Assembly: GCF_001481295.1 (NCBI RefSeq)
Contig: NZ_LOPS01000042.1
Span: forward strand, 31,109 to 95,108
Direction of reading: 5' to 3'
From: Candidatus Methanomethylophilus sp. 1R26
GTDB taxonomy: Archaea > Thermoplasmatota > Thermoplasmata > Methanomassiliicoccales > Methanomethylophilaceae
DNA: 64,000 nt
In this document: piece by piece, positions 36,527 through 45,674 of the stretch
Position numbering within the stretch: position 1 is the first letter of the stretch
Layout: each line of letters begins with the position of its first letter
Program-made: the position numbers and the translations under genes
The notes under the pieces: model-generated
Databases searched by the model: none
Seen by the model: only the letters and a program-made list of their open reading frames with translations
Told to the model about the DNA's origin: nothing

Positions 36527-36867
36527 TCATCGTTCCGCCGTCCATCCGAACGGCTCCTCGCCGAACACGTAGCTCATGTAGGTGTAGGCGTGCATCCGCA
36601 GGTACCCGGCGAGGCTCCCGTCGGCGTACCTCCCGCAGAGCTCGGCGCACCACTCCAGCAGGTGCACGGTCTCCCATGCGACCGCCGCGATGATGACGGC
36701 CGCGAAGAGGGCCGGCAGGGCCCTGGCCGCCAGGGCCAGCATCGCCCCCGTCGCACCACCCCGCCGTTCAGGTGGATCAGCAGCGCCCCGGCCAGCGTCA
36801 GGACGGAGAGGGCCAGGAATATGCACCCGCTGCAGATAAGCAGGGCCCTGATCAGCCGCCCGGCCAT
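36527..36867 (-). CDS. Small two-helix viral membrane protein
   Basis: From ATG 36867: MAGRLIRALLICSGCIFLAL then a second frame reading AMLALAARALPALFAAVIIA and a soluble tail TVHLLEWCAELCGRYADGSL ending EPFGWTAER. The two frames join near 36757 with one base; alternatively ATG 36742 begins a separate 72-aa gene. Either way there are two transmembrane segments and a short acidic/aromatic tail. Between the metallopeptidase fusion and other small membrane proteins: candidate virion membrane protein. Confidence 0.5.
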
Positions 36868-36974
36868 CGGAACCGCCCCATCAGATGCATGGCCAGCCTG
36901 ACCAGGGCCGCCGCGCAGTAGAACGCGCCCGCCGCCATGACGGCCGGGACGGCGATCTGCTTAACGGAGGGCAT
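36852..36974 (-). CDS. Tiny viral membrane protein, 40 aa
   Basis: MPSVKQIAVPAVMAAGAFYC followed by AAALVRLAMHLMGRFRWPGG. One transmembrane helix with a basic C terminus. Overlaps its neighbours at both ends (36961-36974 and 36852-36867), consistent with real translation in the chain. Confidence 0.5.
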   Translation of the reverse strand: MPSVKQIAVPAVMAAGAFYCAAALVRLAMHLMGRFRWPGG

Positions 36975-37074
36975 CGAGGAGCTCCTCCGTCCAGTACGCC
37001 AGGTACCCCAGCGACATGCACACGGCGAAGGCGGCCGCGGCGGCGACGGCCGCGGCCAGAAGGGCCCTGGCCAT
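36961..37074 (-). CDS. Tiny viral membrane protein, 37 aa
   Basis: MARALLAAAVAAAAAFAVCM then SLGYLAYWTEELLDALR. One Ala-rich transmembrane helix and a short aromatic/acidic tail. TAA 36961 overlaps the next gene's start region. Size and type recall small virion membrane or holin-like proteins. Confidence 0.48.
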   Translation of the reverse strand: MARALLAAAVAAAAAFAVCMSLGYLAYWTEELLDALR

Positions 37075-37081
37075 CGGCGCC

Positions 37082-37402
37082 TCACTTCCTGCGCCTCCCG
37101 GCGCCCGTTCTCCCCGCCTTCGGGGAGGCCTTCTCCGCGGCGGGCTTCCCGCCGGGGCCCTTCCCCTTGAGCGGGGGCAGGGAGGCGAACCTCACGGCCG
37201 CCCCGACGCCTCCGTTCTTCCTGCGGACCTCGGTCACCGTGCGGTAGCGCTCGGCCCTGGCCTGCTGCATGTCCGCCTGCGCCCTGATCCTCTGCGCCTT
37301 GGCCGCCGACTTCGCGGCCTGCTCCTGCAGCTTGGCGATCTCCGCCTGCTGCCTCGCTTTCCTCAGCTCCTCGCTCTCCTCGCTCTTCTTGAAGATTCCC
37401 AT
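37082..37402 (-). CDS. Basic coiled-coil viral protein, 106 aa
   Basis: MGIFKKSEESEELRKARQQA ... KLQEQAAKSAAKAQRIRAQA: a heptad-like helix over residues 8-60, then a Lys/Arg/Pro-rich tail (KGKGPGGKPAAEKASPKAGR). Likely binds nucleic acid or packages the genome. Start follows the upstream stop by five bases. Confidence 0.6.
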   Translation of the reverse strand: MGIFKKSEESEELRKARQQAEIAKLQEQAAKSAAKAQRIRAQADMQQARAERYRTVTEVRRKNGGVGAAVRFASLPPLKGKGPGGKPAAEKASPKAGRTGAGRRRK

Positions 37403-37406
37403 GTTC

Positions 37407-37644
37407 TCACTTCCTCTTGCTCTTCCTCTCGTCCCTCCCGACGACGTCGCCGGGGGGTCACGGCGCGGCGTTTGGCCGGCGCCTTCCCTATCTTAAGCGG
37501 TTTGCCGTAGTCCCTCGCCTTGGGCGGGGCGCGGGGAGGGCCCGCGGATCCGGGGGGAGGCGACTCCCTCCTGCCCGCCGGGCGCTTCTTCCCGGCAGTC
37601 CGGACGGGCCGGGCCCCCGTCCGCCTCCTCCAGGGGAGCCTCAT
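37407..37644 (-). CDS. Arg-rich basic viral protein
   Basis: From ATG 37644 (overlapping the ATPase stop): MRLPWRRRTGARPVRTAGKK, RPAGRRESPPPGSAGPPRAP, DYGKPLKIGKAPAKRRAVTP. One missing C near 37457 restores GDVVGRDERKSKRK and TGA 37407, just before the next ATG; the raw frame instead overruns the next gene. About 79 aa, Arg/Lys/Pro-rich: probable DNA-condensing virion protein. Confidence 0.5.
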
Positions 37645-38822
37645 GCCTCCCCCTCCGACGGACGGGGGCACGCCGGCGGCCCCCGGCGGCCCCCTTTATA
37701 GGTTTTGTATATGTTGCGTGCCCGCGAGGCTGCGGTCCGTCCGTCGGCCGCGGTTCCGGACTGCTCCCCGTCCGGCGGACCGAGGGCCTGCGACCACTTC
37801 TTGAGCTGGTACTGCAGGGTGGTGGGCGGCTCGCCCCACTCGGCGGCGATCTGCGGCCAGGTGTCGCCCGCCATCCGCCTGTTCCTGACGGCCTTGACCT
37901 TGGCGAGCTCCAGGTCCTCCTTGGTGTAGCAGTAGGGCCCGGACGGGGCGTCCCCGGAAGCGGCGTCCCCGGCCTTCCCGTCCTCCGCGCCCTCGGCGTC
38001 CCACTCCCGGAAGAACCCCGCGATCTTCTCGGGGAGCTCGTGCGAGAGCCCCCCGGAGGTGGCGCGGATGAACCTCTCGAAGCTGAACGGGACCCCGTGC
38101 GCGTTCTCGCCAACGCTGAACGTGGCGGTGGAGATCGTGTCGTAGCCGTAGTCCCCCGGAGCCGCGTCCCGCGAGTAGACGTCGCGGATCCACGGGGAGG
38201 GGGAGATCAGCACCGGGGTCCACGGCTCGTCGGCGGAGGTGCGGACGAAGGTCACGCTGCGCGGGTCGGCCCTGCCGCAGGCTATCGCCGCCGCCTCCGT
38301 CTTGTCCTTGACCATCTGGCACGAGCAGTACCCGGACTTCGCCTCCCCGGTGGGGAAGCAGCGGACCCTGGGGGCGAGGTTGTTCACCGTCGGGGTGAGG
38401 AACAGGTTGCAGACCCCGAACTTCCTGGCGTTCCCCAGGTACTTGGTCAGCGCCATGTTCTCCTTCGACCCGTTCTGGTCGGCCAGCATGTAGTTCTGGG
38501 CCTCGTCCAGGAGCCAGATGATGAGCGCGCCGGACCTCCCGGCGCGTCCGAGTATCTCACCGATGCGGCGCATGGTGCCGGCGAGGGTGTCCTCGTGGAA
38601 CACCCCCGGAGGGTACGCCTCCTCGGGAGGGCCGGACTCCCTGGCGCGCCCGAAGACCACATTCGTGATCACGTAGACGCGGCGATGCCCGTATTCTCCG
38701 CCCATGGCGCGCTGGCACATCGAGACGGCGGTGGCCGTCTTCCCGTGCCCCCTGCGCCCGGCGAGGACGATGGTCTCCCCCGGCTGGAGGAGGCTCCCGA
38801 GCAGCTCCTGCACGGCGGTCAT
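37641..38822 (-). CDS. Packaging-type P-loop ATPase
   Basis: 393 aa from ATG 38822, intact. Walker A GRRGHGKT at 22-29 and Walker B LIIWLLDEAQNY with Asp/Glu near 106-107. NLFLTPTVNNLAPRVRCFPT is an asparagine/arginine-sensor-like strand. This resembles the genome-packaging/FtsK-HerA or Zot-like ATPases of tailless and filamentous archaeal viruses. The C-terminal third has a helix-turn-helix (AGDTWPQIAAEWGEPPTTLQ) unlike typical packaging ATPases, perhaps recognising viral DNA. Lies among membrane protein genes, coupled to both neighbours by overlaps. Confidence 0.75.
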   Translation of the reverse strand: MTAVQELLGSLLQPGETIVLAGRRGHGKTATAVSMCQRAMGGEYGHRRVYVITNVVFGRARESGPPEEAYPPGVFHEDTLAGTMRRIGEILGRAGRSGALIIWLLDEAQNYMLADQNGSKENMALTKYLGNARKFGVCNLFLTPTVNNLAPRVRCFPTGEAKSGYCSCQMVKDKTEAAAIACGRADPRSVTFVRTSADEPWTPVLISPSPWIRDVYSRDAAPGDYGYDTISTATFSVGENAHGVPFSFERFIRATSGGLSHELPEKIAGFFREWDAEGAEDGKAGDAASGDAPSGPYCYTKEDLELAKVKAVRNRRMAGDTWPQIAAEWGEPPTTLQYQLKKWSQALGPPDGEQSGTAADGRTAASRARNIYKTYKGGRRGPPACPRPSEGEA

Positions 38823-39618
38823 CCCGACGCCTCCGTGTCGTCGAGGCCGACTATCGACCGGGGACGGCGGCCGACCAGGCCCTGGTCCCTCATGACCTGC
38901 TCGTAGATGGCCATCCAGGAGCGGAAGGTCTCGAAGTCCAGCCTCGCGTAGGGGTCGGCCGGCAGGGGCCAGGCAGCGGCCTGTCTCTTGTACGCCTCGA
39001 TCTCCCAGAGGGGCTGGGAGCAGGCGGGGGACAGGCTCATCTCGAAGATCCGCAGGTAGGCGGCCTTGGTGTCCATCTCGGCGAGGTGGCGCCTGAGCTC
39101 CTCCCAGTCGCCGTTGATGCCGGCGACCACGTTGAGGTAGAGGTTCCCTCCGCCGTCCTTCGCGGTTTCCAGCATCGCACACCGCCTCCGAACCTGGACA
39201 CCGCGGAATCGTAGAGGTCCGGGCCCTCGGAGCAGGACGTCCGCGCGGAATGCTCCGCCAGGCCGACCAGGCGGCCGCGCGCCTCGATCCCGCGCTCCCA
39301 CTGCTGCACCAGCCTGAGCGCGGTCAGGGAGCGGGCGTAGGAGCGGAGCCTCGCGGCGGCCTCCGCCGTCTCACCGGGAAGGCCCTCCGGGAGGGGGCCG
39401 TCCGAGTAGACCAGGCCGGGCTCCTCCGTGAGGATCCTCTCGGCCTCCGCCGCATCTGCGGCGGCGAGGTCGGCGGCCATCGATTCAGAGAGGGCGGCCT
39501 CCAGCCGGCGGCAGTCCGAGACGGAGAGCTTGGTCCTCATGTGCGAGGTGCCGTAGAGGGCGGCCTCCAGGGCGCCGTCGTCGCTGATCCTCGGCATCGG
39601 GGCCCGCCTCCTCATCAT
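38819..39618 (-). CDS. Unknown viral protein(s), about 265 codons
   Basis: ATG 39618 overlaps the upstream stop: MMRRRAPMPRISDDGALEAA, a helical Ala/Glu-rich domain (AADLAAADAAEAERILTEEP, SYARSLTALRLVQQWERGIE) reaching FGGGVR near 39180. A second frame continues MLETAKDGGGNLYLNVVAGI ... EELRRHLAEMDTKAAYLRIF to GLDDTEASG at 38819. A single base near 39178 joins them into one protein; otherwise ATG 39175 starts a separate 118-aa gene. No known domain. Precedes the packaging-type ATPase and may be its partner. Confidence 0.5.
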
Positions 39619-40658
39619 CTTTCCCGGCCATGCAGCGGGCCCTCTCGGCCCTGACCGCGCCGAGCACCTCGTCCCTCGTCCCGGGCGCGTCCTCCTGCAG
39701 GGAGATCAGCCCGGCGACGACCTGCGCCCCGGCGTCGAACACGGCGCTCTGCATCTGCACCTCCAGGCGTGTGGCCCTCTCGGACGCCTCCTGCGCCCTG
39801 GCGACCGCTTCGAGGTAGACCCCGGACTTGGTCCAGAAGGCCTCGGGGTCGTCGACGACCTCCTGCGAGAAGCGGAGGGTCTTGGCCGTCACCCTGCAGG
39901 AGATCCTGTGCTTCGGCTCGCCGGTCTCCACCCTGTTGCCGTTCGCGTCCTTCATCTTCCTGCGGCCCCACGAGGCGAGCGTCACCTCCCGCTCCTCCTC
40001 GGAGTACGAGGACACCGGGACGACGGACATCGACATCTGGGGGTAGAGCCCGTTGGTGGCGGTCACGCGCCTGACGTTGCGGGCGCTCCCCAGCGGGGCG
40101 TCGAGCGGGCACCTCGCGCCCAGCAGGGACTTGGCGACCCCGCCGGGGGTCTGGGGCATCCAGTACTGGCATCCGTCCCTGCAGTAGACGACCAGGGGCC
40201 CGATGTCCGAGGCCGTGAGGCCCCCGTCCGGGACGTCGACGTAGATGACGTCGCCGGGGCGGGCGGTCAGGTAGCCCAGGAGGTACCCGATGTCCCAGGC
40301 GGCCGCCGCGGACCAGACGGCATCCGGAAGGGACGTGCCCAGGAAGGCGGCGAAGACGGCGGCCGCCTCGGCCGCCAAGGTGAAGACGAACACGGGTCGC
40401 AGGTCGGCAGAATGGCATGGACCTTGCCGCGCACGCTCCTCCCCGCGAAAACCGCCGCGGCCATGACGGCCGCCCCGACCGCGAACCCCACCGTGTCCAC
40501 CGTCGCCACCCCAGGATGAAGGTCGCCACGCAGGCGGCCAGGCTGATCAGGCTCTTGCCTATGTTCCGCTGCCAGAGGTTCCAGGCGCAGGCCGCCAGGA
40601 GGGCGACCTGCACCAGGGTCGGGCCGTGCTCGCAGACAGTTTCCAGGATGCTGTCCAT
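39615..40658 (-). CDS. Multi-pass viral membrane protein
   Basis: From ATG 40658: MDSILETVCEHGPTLVQVAL, CVATFILG, then (one G added in the run near 40512) VATVDTVGFAVGAAVMAAAV, then (near 40398) VFVFTLAAEAAAVFAAFLGT and AAWDIGYLLGYLTARPGDVI. Four or five transmembrane helices followed by a soluble, beta-rich domain of ~200 residues (LVVYCRDGCQYWMPQTPGGV, MSMSVVPVSSYSEEEREVTL) and a helical end. A final slip near 39625 gives TGA 39615, overlapping the next ATG. It could instead be two or three small genes. Likely a virion membrane scaffold. Confidence 0.5.
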   Translation of the reverse strand: MDSILETVCEHGPTLVQVALLAACAWNLWQRNIGKSLISLAACVATFILGWRRWTRWGSRSGRPSWPRRFSRGGACAARSMPFCRPATRVRLHLGGRGGRRLRRLPGHVPSGCRLVRGGRLGHRVPPGLPDRPPRRRHLRRRPGRGPHGLGHRAPGRLLQGRMPVLDAPDPRRGRQVPAGREVPARRPAGERPQRQARDRHQRALPPDVDVRRPGVLVLRGGAGGDARLVGPQEDEGRERQQGGDRRAEAQDLLQGDGQDPPLLAGGRRRPRGLLDQVRGLPRSGRQGAGGVREGHTPGGADAERRVRRRGAGRRRADLPAGGRARDEGRGARRGQGREGPLHGRER

Positions 40659-40663
40659 ACCTG

Positions 40664-42552
40664 TCAGCACCCGAACCTGCCGAGCAGGAAGCCGGCTATC
40701 GAGCTTTTGAACAGGATCGCGCAGGCGGCGATGCCCAGCGCGATGATGATCAGCGCGGGCTGGCGGGTCCAGAGCCCGATGACGGCGATGATGGCAGCCG
40801 CCTCCAGGACGATGATCATCACCAGGGTCTCGGCCGAGAGCACCCTGGGGGGCTCCACATCGTCCAGGAACACGGATGCGAGCTCGGCGCTCTTCTGGAT
40901 CTCCGTCGCGTGGAGCGTGACGCTGCTCACGAGGGCATGGCCGTACATGATCTGCTTGCAGACCATCGATGCGCCCTTGGGCATGACGATGATCGTGTGG
41001 CTGGCGGGCTCGGAGGCGTTGAACTGGCCGATGTCGGTGACGTCGCCTGGGGCGGTCCACACCATCACGATGCCGTCCATGGGCCAGGCCGTGGGCTTGC
41101 CGTCGCCGTAGATGTTGATCGTCGTGTTGTAGGTGTACGGCGTGAACACAACATTGCTGTAGAGCGTGTTCCCGTTCTGATCGTAGACGTCCCCGAAGCA
41201 GTAGAGCTTGAGCGACTCGGAGGAGATCCTGGTCTCGGCCGCGGTCAGCTGCGATCCGTAGGTGGAGTACCAATCGGAGGTCTGCGAGAGCGCGGAGACC
41301 GCGACCGCGTAGGACTGGTTGACATCGATGTCCATGCCGGAGAGCCTCGTGGAGTTGCTGGACGGGGACAGGAGGATGTTGCTGGACTGCGCGGCGCTCG
41401 ACAGCATCCACATCACCTGGCCGGCGGCGGACGCGGAGGAGATGATCTCGGCATAGGCGGCGGTCTGGGCATGGTACTTCGACAGCAGGTTGGCCAGCGC
41501 ATCCTGGGCGAGGGTGTCCGTCGACGCGTTCTGGGAGCCGTCGGAGTAGTGGTAGCGGATGTACTCCGTCCGATAGGACATGTCGCTCCACCTGACGGTG
41601 ATGGCGCCATCGGATCCGACCGAGGCGTATCCGCAGTCGGAGCCGGACACGATGGCCGCGCCGCCGGAGACGGATGCGGAGTGCTCGGCATCGGGAGAGG
41701 GCTGGAAGCTGCGGCGTAGATGCCGGTCGAGAGGGTGTACCATCCGGCCTTCATCGAGGGCGTGTTGGCGCCCCTGACGAGGTTGTAGACGGTCCCGTCG
41801 TCAGCGGTCATGGTGCAGCCGTCGGCGAAGGCCCAGATGGGCTCATGCCATGCTCCGGTGCCGTCGTCGCCGTACCACACGCGGGCGTGCCCGACGGAGG
41901 CGTCGGCGAGGGAGGTGAAGTAGATCATGACGGAGCCGTGGGTGAGCCCGGTGCTCCCGCCGTTCCAGACGATCTCCTGCCGGATGTCGCCGTACGCCTC
42001 CTTGCCGGCCCACTGGTCGGAGGCCCTGTCGGCCATCTGGGAGATGCCGTAGTAGAGCCCGTAGTCGGTGTTGTACTGGCTGCTGCCGATCATCCGGAAG
42101 ATGCCGGCGTCCGCCAGGACTGCTTCGGGGCCATATTTTGCGCCGCTCGTCCAATCGGACCCGGCGGCGATCTCCGCCGCGCGGTCCGCGTAAGACGTCA
42201 CGAACTTGAGCGTCTGCGCGTTGTTATCGACCAGGACGGCCGATGACCCGGCCCATATCTCGGTATCGGCGGCCGTGTATGTCATCGCCGTCAGCCGCAT
42301 GGCGGCCTTGACGGCGGTATCGTCGCCCGCCGGCACGTCCGGCTCCCCGTGGCTGTAGCCGAGGAACTCAGCGGCCCCGTGGACCCACCCCGGCACATCG
42401 ATGTGGAACCCGGTGAAGGACCATGATGCCGACGATTCGTCGGCGAGCCGGTCATCGTCCATGAGGGCGATGACGCCTGCGGAGGAGAGGACCACGGCGA
42501 TCGCCAGGGCCATCGCCGCCCCTTTCATCTCATAATCTTTCCTGTTGTACAT
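40664..42552 (-). CDS. Large secreted/membrane-anchored viral surface protein
   Basis: About 629 codons from ATG 42552. N-terminal signal/anchor helix (GAAMALAIAVVLSSAGVIAL) after a short basic start; a long extracellular part rich in Ser, Thr, Asp and Tyr (ADTEIWAGSSAVLVDNNAQT, SVMIYFTSLADASVGHARVW); frame break near 41707; then SFQPSPDAEHSASVSGGAAI and two C-terminal transmembrane helices (LVMIIVLEAAAIIAVIGLWT and ALIIIALGIAACAILF). No homology I can name. Candidate spike or main envelope glycoprotein; contains many N-x-S/T sites. Confidence 0.6.
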
Positions 42553-42553
42553 T

Positions 42554-43411
42554 TCAAACGAACCTCGCGATGATGATCAGCACCAGCACGGCCGCGGCGA
42601 TGATCGCCGCAGCGGTCATCCATCCGTTATCGCTGCCTGTGCCATCGGGATCCTGCTGCGGATCCTCGACGGCGATGCTGCGGGAGACGGTGACAGAGTG
42701 CCCGGAGGAGTCGGAGAGCACGCAGCTGACGGTGTACTCGCCTGGGGCCGAGACGGTCCACGTGGGAGAGCTCGTGTTGCCGGCGACGCCGACGGCGGAT
42801 CCTCCGGCATCGGCGAGAGTCCACATGTAGCGGAGCCCTGCCGTCCCGGCAGATGCGGCGCGCGCGGAGATCTGCAGGCCGTCGGCGCTGACCGCGAAGT
42901 CGGGGTCCGCGCTGACGGCCGAGGGGCCGACGCGGAGCGTGAAGGAGCTCGAGCTCCCGTCGGCGGCGGTGACGGCCACATCGTAATCTCCGGGGACCGT
43001 CGGAGTGCCCGTCAGGACCCGGGATTCCGACTGCCAGGTCAGGCCGGGGCAGTCCGTGGAGACGGACCGCACCATCCCGGGGCAGTACCGGTAAACCGAG
43101 TAGGCGGACGTTTCGGCGATCGGCGCAGGATCCGCGCAGAGGGCATAGGCGTAGGCGGTCTCCCCGCCGGCGGCGGCAGAGACCTTCCAGAGGCCCGACC
43201 TGGTGTAGGTGTGGGTCACGGACGAGCCCTCGGCGGTGCTCCCGTCGCCGAAATTCCAGGCTGCGGCGGCGTCCGCCGCGAACGCGAACGTCCAGCCGTC
43301 CTGCGAGACCGACAGCTGCGGAGCGTCAGCATCGGAGACGGCCGACGGGACCGCCAGGAGGGCGGCGGCGGAGATCAGGACGGCGAACAGAGCTGCTGCA
43401 CGCATGATCAT
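42554..43411 (-). CDS. PKD/Ig-like viral surface protein with C-terminal anchor
   Basis: 285 aa from ATG 43411 (overlaps upstream stop). Signal peptide MIMRAAALFAVLISAAALLA...VPSAVSDA. A PKD-like strand AAWNFGDGSTAEGSSVTHTY, an Ig-like repeat SRVLTGTPTVPGDYDVAVTA and another MWTLADAGGSAVGV...GEYTVSCVLSDSSGHSVTV (given in parts), then one C-terminal transmembrane helix AAAIIAAAVLVLIIIARFV. Intact frame. Likely displayed on the virion or the infected cell surface. Confidence 0.68.
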   Translation of the reverse strand: MIMRAAALFAVLISAAALLAVPSAVSDADAPQLSVSQDGWTFAFAADAAAAWNFGDGSTAEGSSVTHTYTRSGLWKVSAAAGGETAYAYALCADPAPIAETSAYSVYRYCPGMVRSVSTDCPGLTWQSESRVLTGTPTVPGDYDVAVTAADGSSSSFTLRVGPSAVSADPDFAVSADGLQISARAASAGTAGLRYMWTLADAGGSAVGVAGNTSSPTWTVSAPGEYTVSCVLSDSSGHSVTVSRSIAVEDPQQDPDGTGSDNGWMTAAAIIAAAVLVLIIIARFV

Positions 43412-44253
43412 GCCTGCGTCGGGAAGATCAGCACCCCGGTGCTGGGGCTGTTGGTCGGAGCCAGGGCGGAGACGGCGGTCACGGAGAGGGTATCGCTGAT
43501 GCCGGTATCGATGCCGTCTGCGAGGAAGCGGACGGTGACCTGCCAGGACCCGGCCTCGGTCGGAGTGCCCGACACGGTGCGCCCGGAGGCGGTCAGCCAC
43601 GGGCACCCGGAGACCGCCACCGTGAAGCCGGCATCGGAGCAGATCACGGCGGAGATCGAGGACCCCACGACCGCCGCGAGGGACGTGACGGCGAGCTCGG
43701 GCGGGACGATGGGAATCAGCTCCGTGCCGGATGGCCAGGAATACAGGGCGTAGGTGTCCGGATACGCGGTCACCGACAGAGCCGGGCAGTAGCCGAATGC
43801 GAGCATGCCGATCGAGGAGGCCGGGCCCATGATGGTCACCGATTCCAGGGAGGGGCAGTCGTAGAACGCGAAATCCCCGATCGAGGAGACAGAGGGGTAG
43901 AGGACCACCGATTCCAGGGAGGAGCAGTGTATGAAGGCGAGGCCGCCGACGGACGTGACGCCGTCGTAGACGGTCACGGACTTGATGCTGTCGGAGTAGG
44001 CCAGCCATGCAGAGGTCGGGTGGCTGGCCCCCGGGCTTTGGCCGGCCTGCATGGACGGCATCGGACCCTCCCCCGCGATCGTCAGGGCTCCGTCGGCGTC
44101 CAGCGCCCATGCGAGGTCCCCCCAGGTGCCTGAGTGCGCCTCGGCGGCCTCGGAGCCCCCGTCGGTATCGGAGACGGCCGCGATGCAGACGAGCATGGCG
44201 ATGGCTGCGATCGCCCATGCCGCGCGGCCGAGGTGCATCGATGCCATGCTCAC
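43408..44253 (-). CDS. BspA-type LRR viral surface protein with PTNSP C terminus
   Basis: 281 aa, intact. Signal peptide AAWAIAAIAMLVCIAAVSDT. Residues 90-165 are LRR_5/BspA-type repeats (VTSVGGLAFIHCSSLESVVL, SSIGDFAFYDCPSLESVTIM, SSIGMLAFGYCPALSVTAYP). A He_PIG-like Ig domain follows (LTASGRTVSGTPTEAGSWQV). It ends LAPTNSPSTGVLIFPTQA, a motif shared with two neighbours and with no transmembrane helix after it. BspA repeats are typical of adhesins in gut microbes. Confidence 0.7.
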   Translation of the reverse strand: MSMASMHLGRAAWAIAAIAMLVCIAAVSDTDGGSEAAEAHSGTWGDLAWALDADGALTIAGEGPMPSMQAGQSPGASHPTSAWLAYSDSIKSVTVYDGVTSVGGLAFIHCSSLESVVLYPSVSSIGDFAFYDCPSLESVTIMGPASSIGMLAFGYCPALSVTAYPDTYALYSWPSGTELIPIVPPELAVTSLAAVVGSSISAVICSDAGFTVAVSGCPWLTASGRTVSGTPTEAGSWQVTVRFLADGIDTGISDTLSVTAVSALAPTNSPSTGVLIFPTQA

Positions 44254-44720
44254 ACCTTGACCGGCATGATGATTATCCCGGCGCTGGGGCTGTTGGTCGG
44301 CACCAGCTCCGATACGACGTGCAGAGTGTAGGTCCCCAGGGCCAGCTGGAAGACGTAGGCGCCGGTCTGCGTCGGGGCGCCGTCGCCGCTCAGCATGTTG
44401 AGCTGAGGGGAGAACAGGAGCTCCACTCCGGGGACGGCATCGCTGTCGGGGAAGGACGGGATGGACGCGCCATCCACCGATATCGTGCCGAACTTTCCGC
44501 TATTGTTGCCGAAAAGGCCGGTGATCCCCACATGCTGGCCGACGACCACGGTGGCGGCACCCCCGTCCTGGACCTCTTCTCCGTTGACATAGAACCGGGG
44601 GAACGATCCGACATCGGCGGAAGCGTCGTCATCGACGAAGACGGCGGCGCCGAAGGCCGCCGCGGCCGTCAGGAGTACGGCCGCGAAGGCCGTCCATTTG
44701 AAAGCAGGATCGCTCACCAT
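44250..44720 (-). CDS. Secreted viral protein with PTNSP C terminus, 156 aa
   Basis: Signal peptide FAAVLLTAAAAFGAAVFVDD, then a beta-rich domain (FYVNGEEVQDGGAATVVVGQ, GAYVFQLALGTYTLHVVSEL) ending LVPTNSPSAGIIIMPVKV. Intact. ATG 44720 overlaps the end of the upstream gene and its TGA overlaps the LRR gene start. No named domain; small size and repeated tail suggest a capsid or decoration subunit. Confidence 0.62.
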   Translation of the reverse strand: MVSDPAFKWTAFAAVLLTAAAAFGAAVFVDDDASADVGSFPRFYVNGEEVQDGGAATVVVGQHVGITGLFGNNSGKFGTISVDGASIPSFPDSDAVPGVELLFSPQLNMLSGDGAPTQTGAYVFQLALGTYTLHVVSELVPTNSPSAGIIIMPVKV

Positions 44721-45670
44721 GTTACTATCCCGAAGTGGACGAGGGCGGCGGCAGCGATCAGCGCGAGTCCGATGATGATCGCGCCGGGCGCCTGACGGCG
44801 ATGACGGAGATCACGGCGATGATGCCGGCGACTGCCAGGCCGATGGCGGCCCACCCGTGCTCATCCGGTCCGTGAGGTCGGTGTACTTGGCGTAGAGGGT
44901 CGTGTCGGAGGACACTCCCGCGGAGAAATCGAACTTGTGAGAGAGCTCCGGATCGGTGAAGAGCCCGGCGAAGATCTTGCCGCCCTCGGCGAGATCCTTC
45001 GCGACATCGGTCTGCGAGAGGGTGCCTCCGACGGGGATGGAGTAGCTCTTGAGAGCGGTGCGTCGGGCGATGCGATCGTGACGGTGACGGTCTCGGGATG
45101 CGCGTCCTCAGACCATTTGGCGTAGAGGGTGATGGGCTCGGTCACGGGAGCGGACATGTCCGCGGACTGGGTGAGCCCGGCGTCGGTGTACCAGCCCATG
45201 AAGGTGTAGCCGTCGATCTCGGGGACTTCGACCCCTTCGGGGGCGAGCGCGTAGTTGGACTGGGTGACGACCTTGTCTTCCAGATCGTGGCCGTAAACGT
45301 AGGTCACCGTGGGGTTGCCGAGGATGTGGACGATCCACTGCGCGGTCACGGATCCGACGGTGTTAGTGGCGGTCTGGGTGATCGTGTAGTCCCCTTTGGC
45401 GGCGTAGACGTGCTTGACGACCTCGTAGTTGCCGGTGACGGTCTCGGTGCCGTCGCCGAAATCGTATGTCACGGTGTCGGCGGGCGCGGAACCTTCCGGG
45501 GGGTTGTACTGGACGGTGATGGCGTAGGACCAGAAGGACCCGTAGTCCTCCGGTTCGGAATCAGCATCGGAGTCGGAGGCGATCGCTGTGCAGCAGGCCG
45601 CGGCGGCAGCGATCAGCATGAGGACCGCCGCCGCAGGCATGCAACCGGATATTCTCTTCAGTTTGTTCAT
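44714..45670 (-). CDS. PKD + InlB-repeat viral surface protein with membrane tail
   Basis: From ATG 45670: signal peptide AAAVLMLIAAAAACCTAIAS, a PKD domain (VTYDFGDGTETVTGNYEVVK), and a Listeria-Bacteroides InlB repeat (GYTFMGWYTDAGLTQSADMS...ITLYAKW). The frame breaks near 45058; the next frame gives a second repeat (KIFAGLFTDPELSHKFDFSA, TTLYAKYTDLT). Further slips near 44862 and 44788 give a hydrophobic tail GWAAIGLAVAGIIAVISVIA and APGAIIIGLALIAAAALVHF ending TGA 44714, which overlaps the next start. The repair is supported by that overlap and by the membrane tail. Confidence 0.58.
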
Positions 45671-45674
45671 GTTA

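Noticed and set aside
37641..38822. Terminase large subunit
   Set aside because: Only P-loop motifs of the HerA/Zot class; no nuclease domain or terminase coupling motif was seen, so I left it as a packaging-type ATPase.
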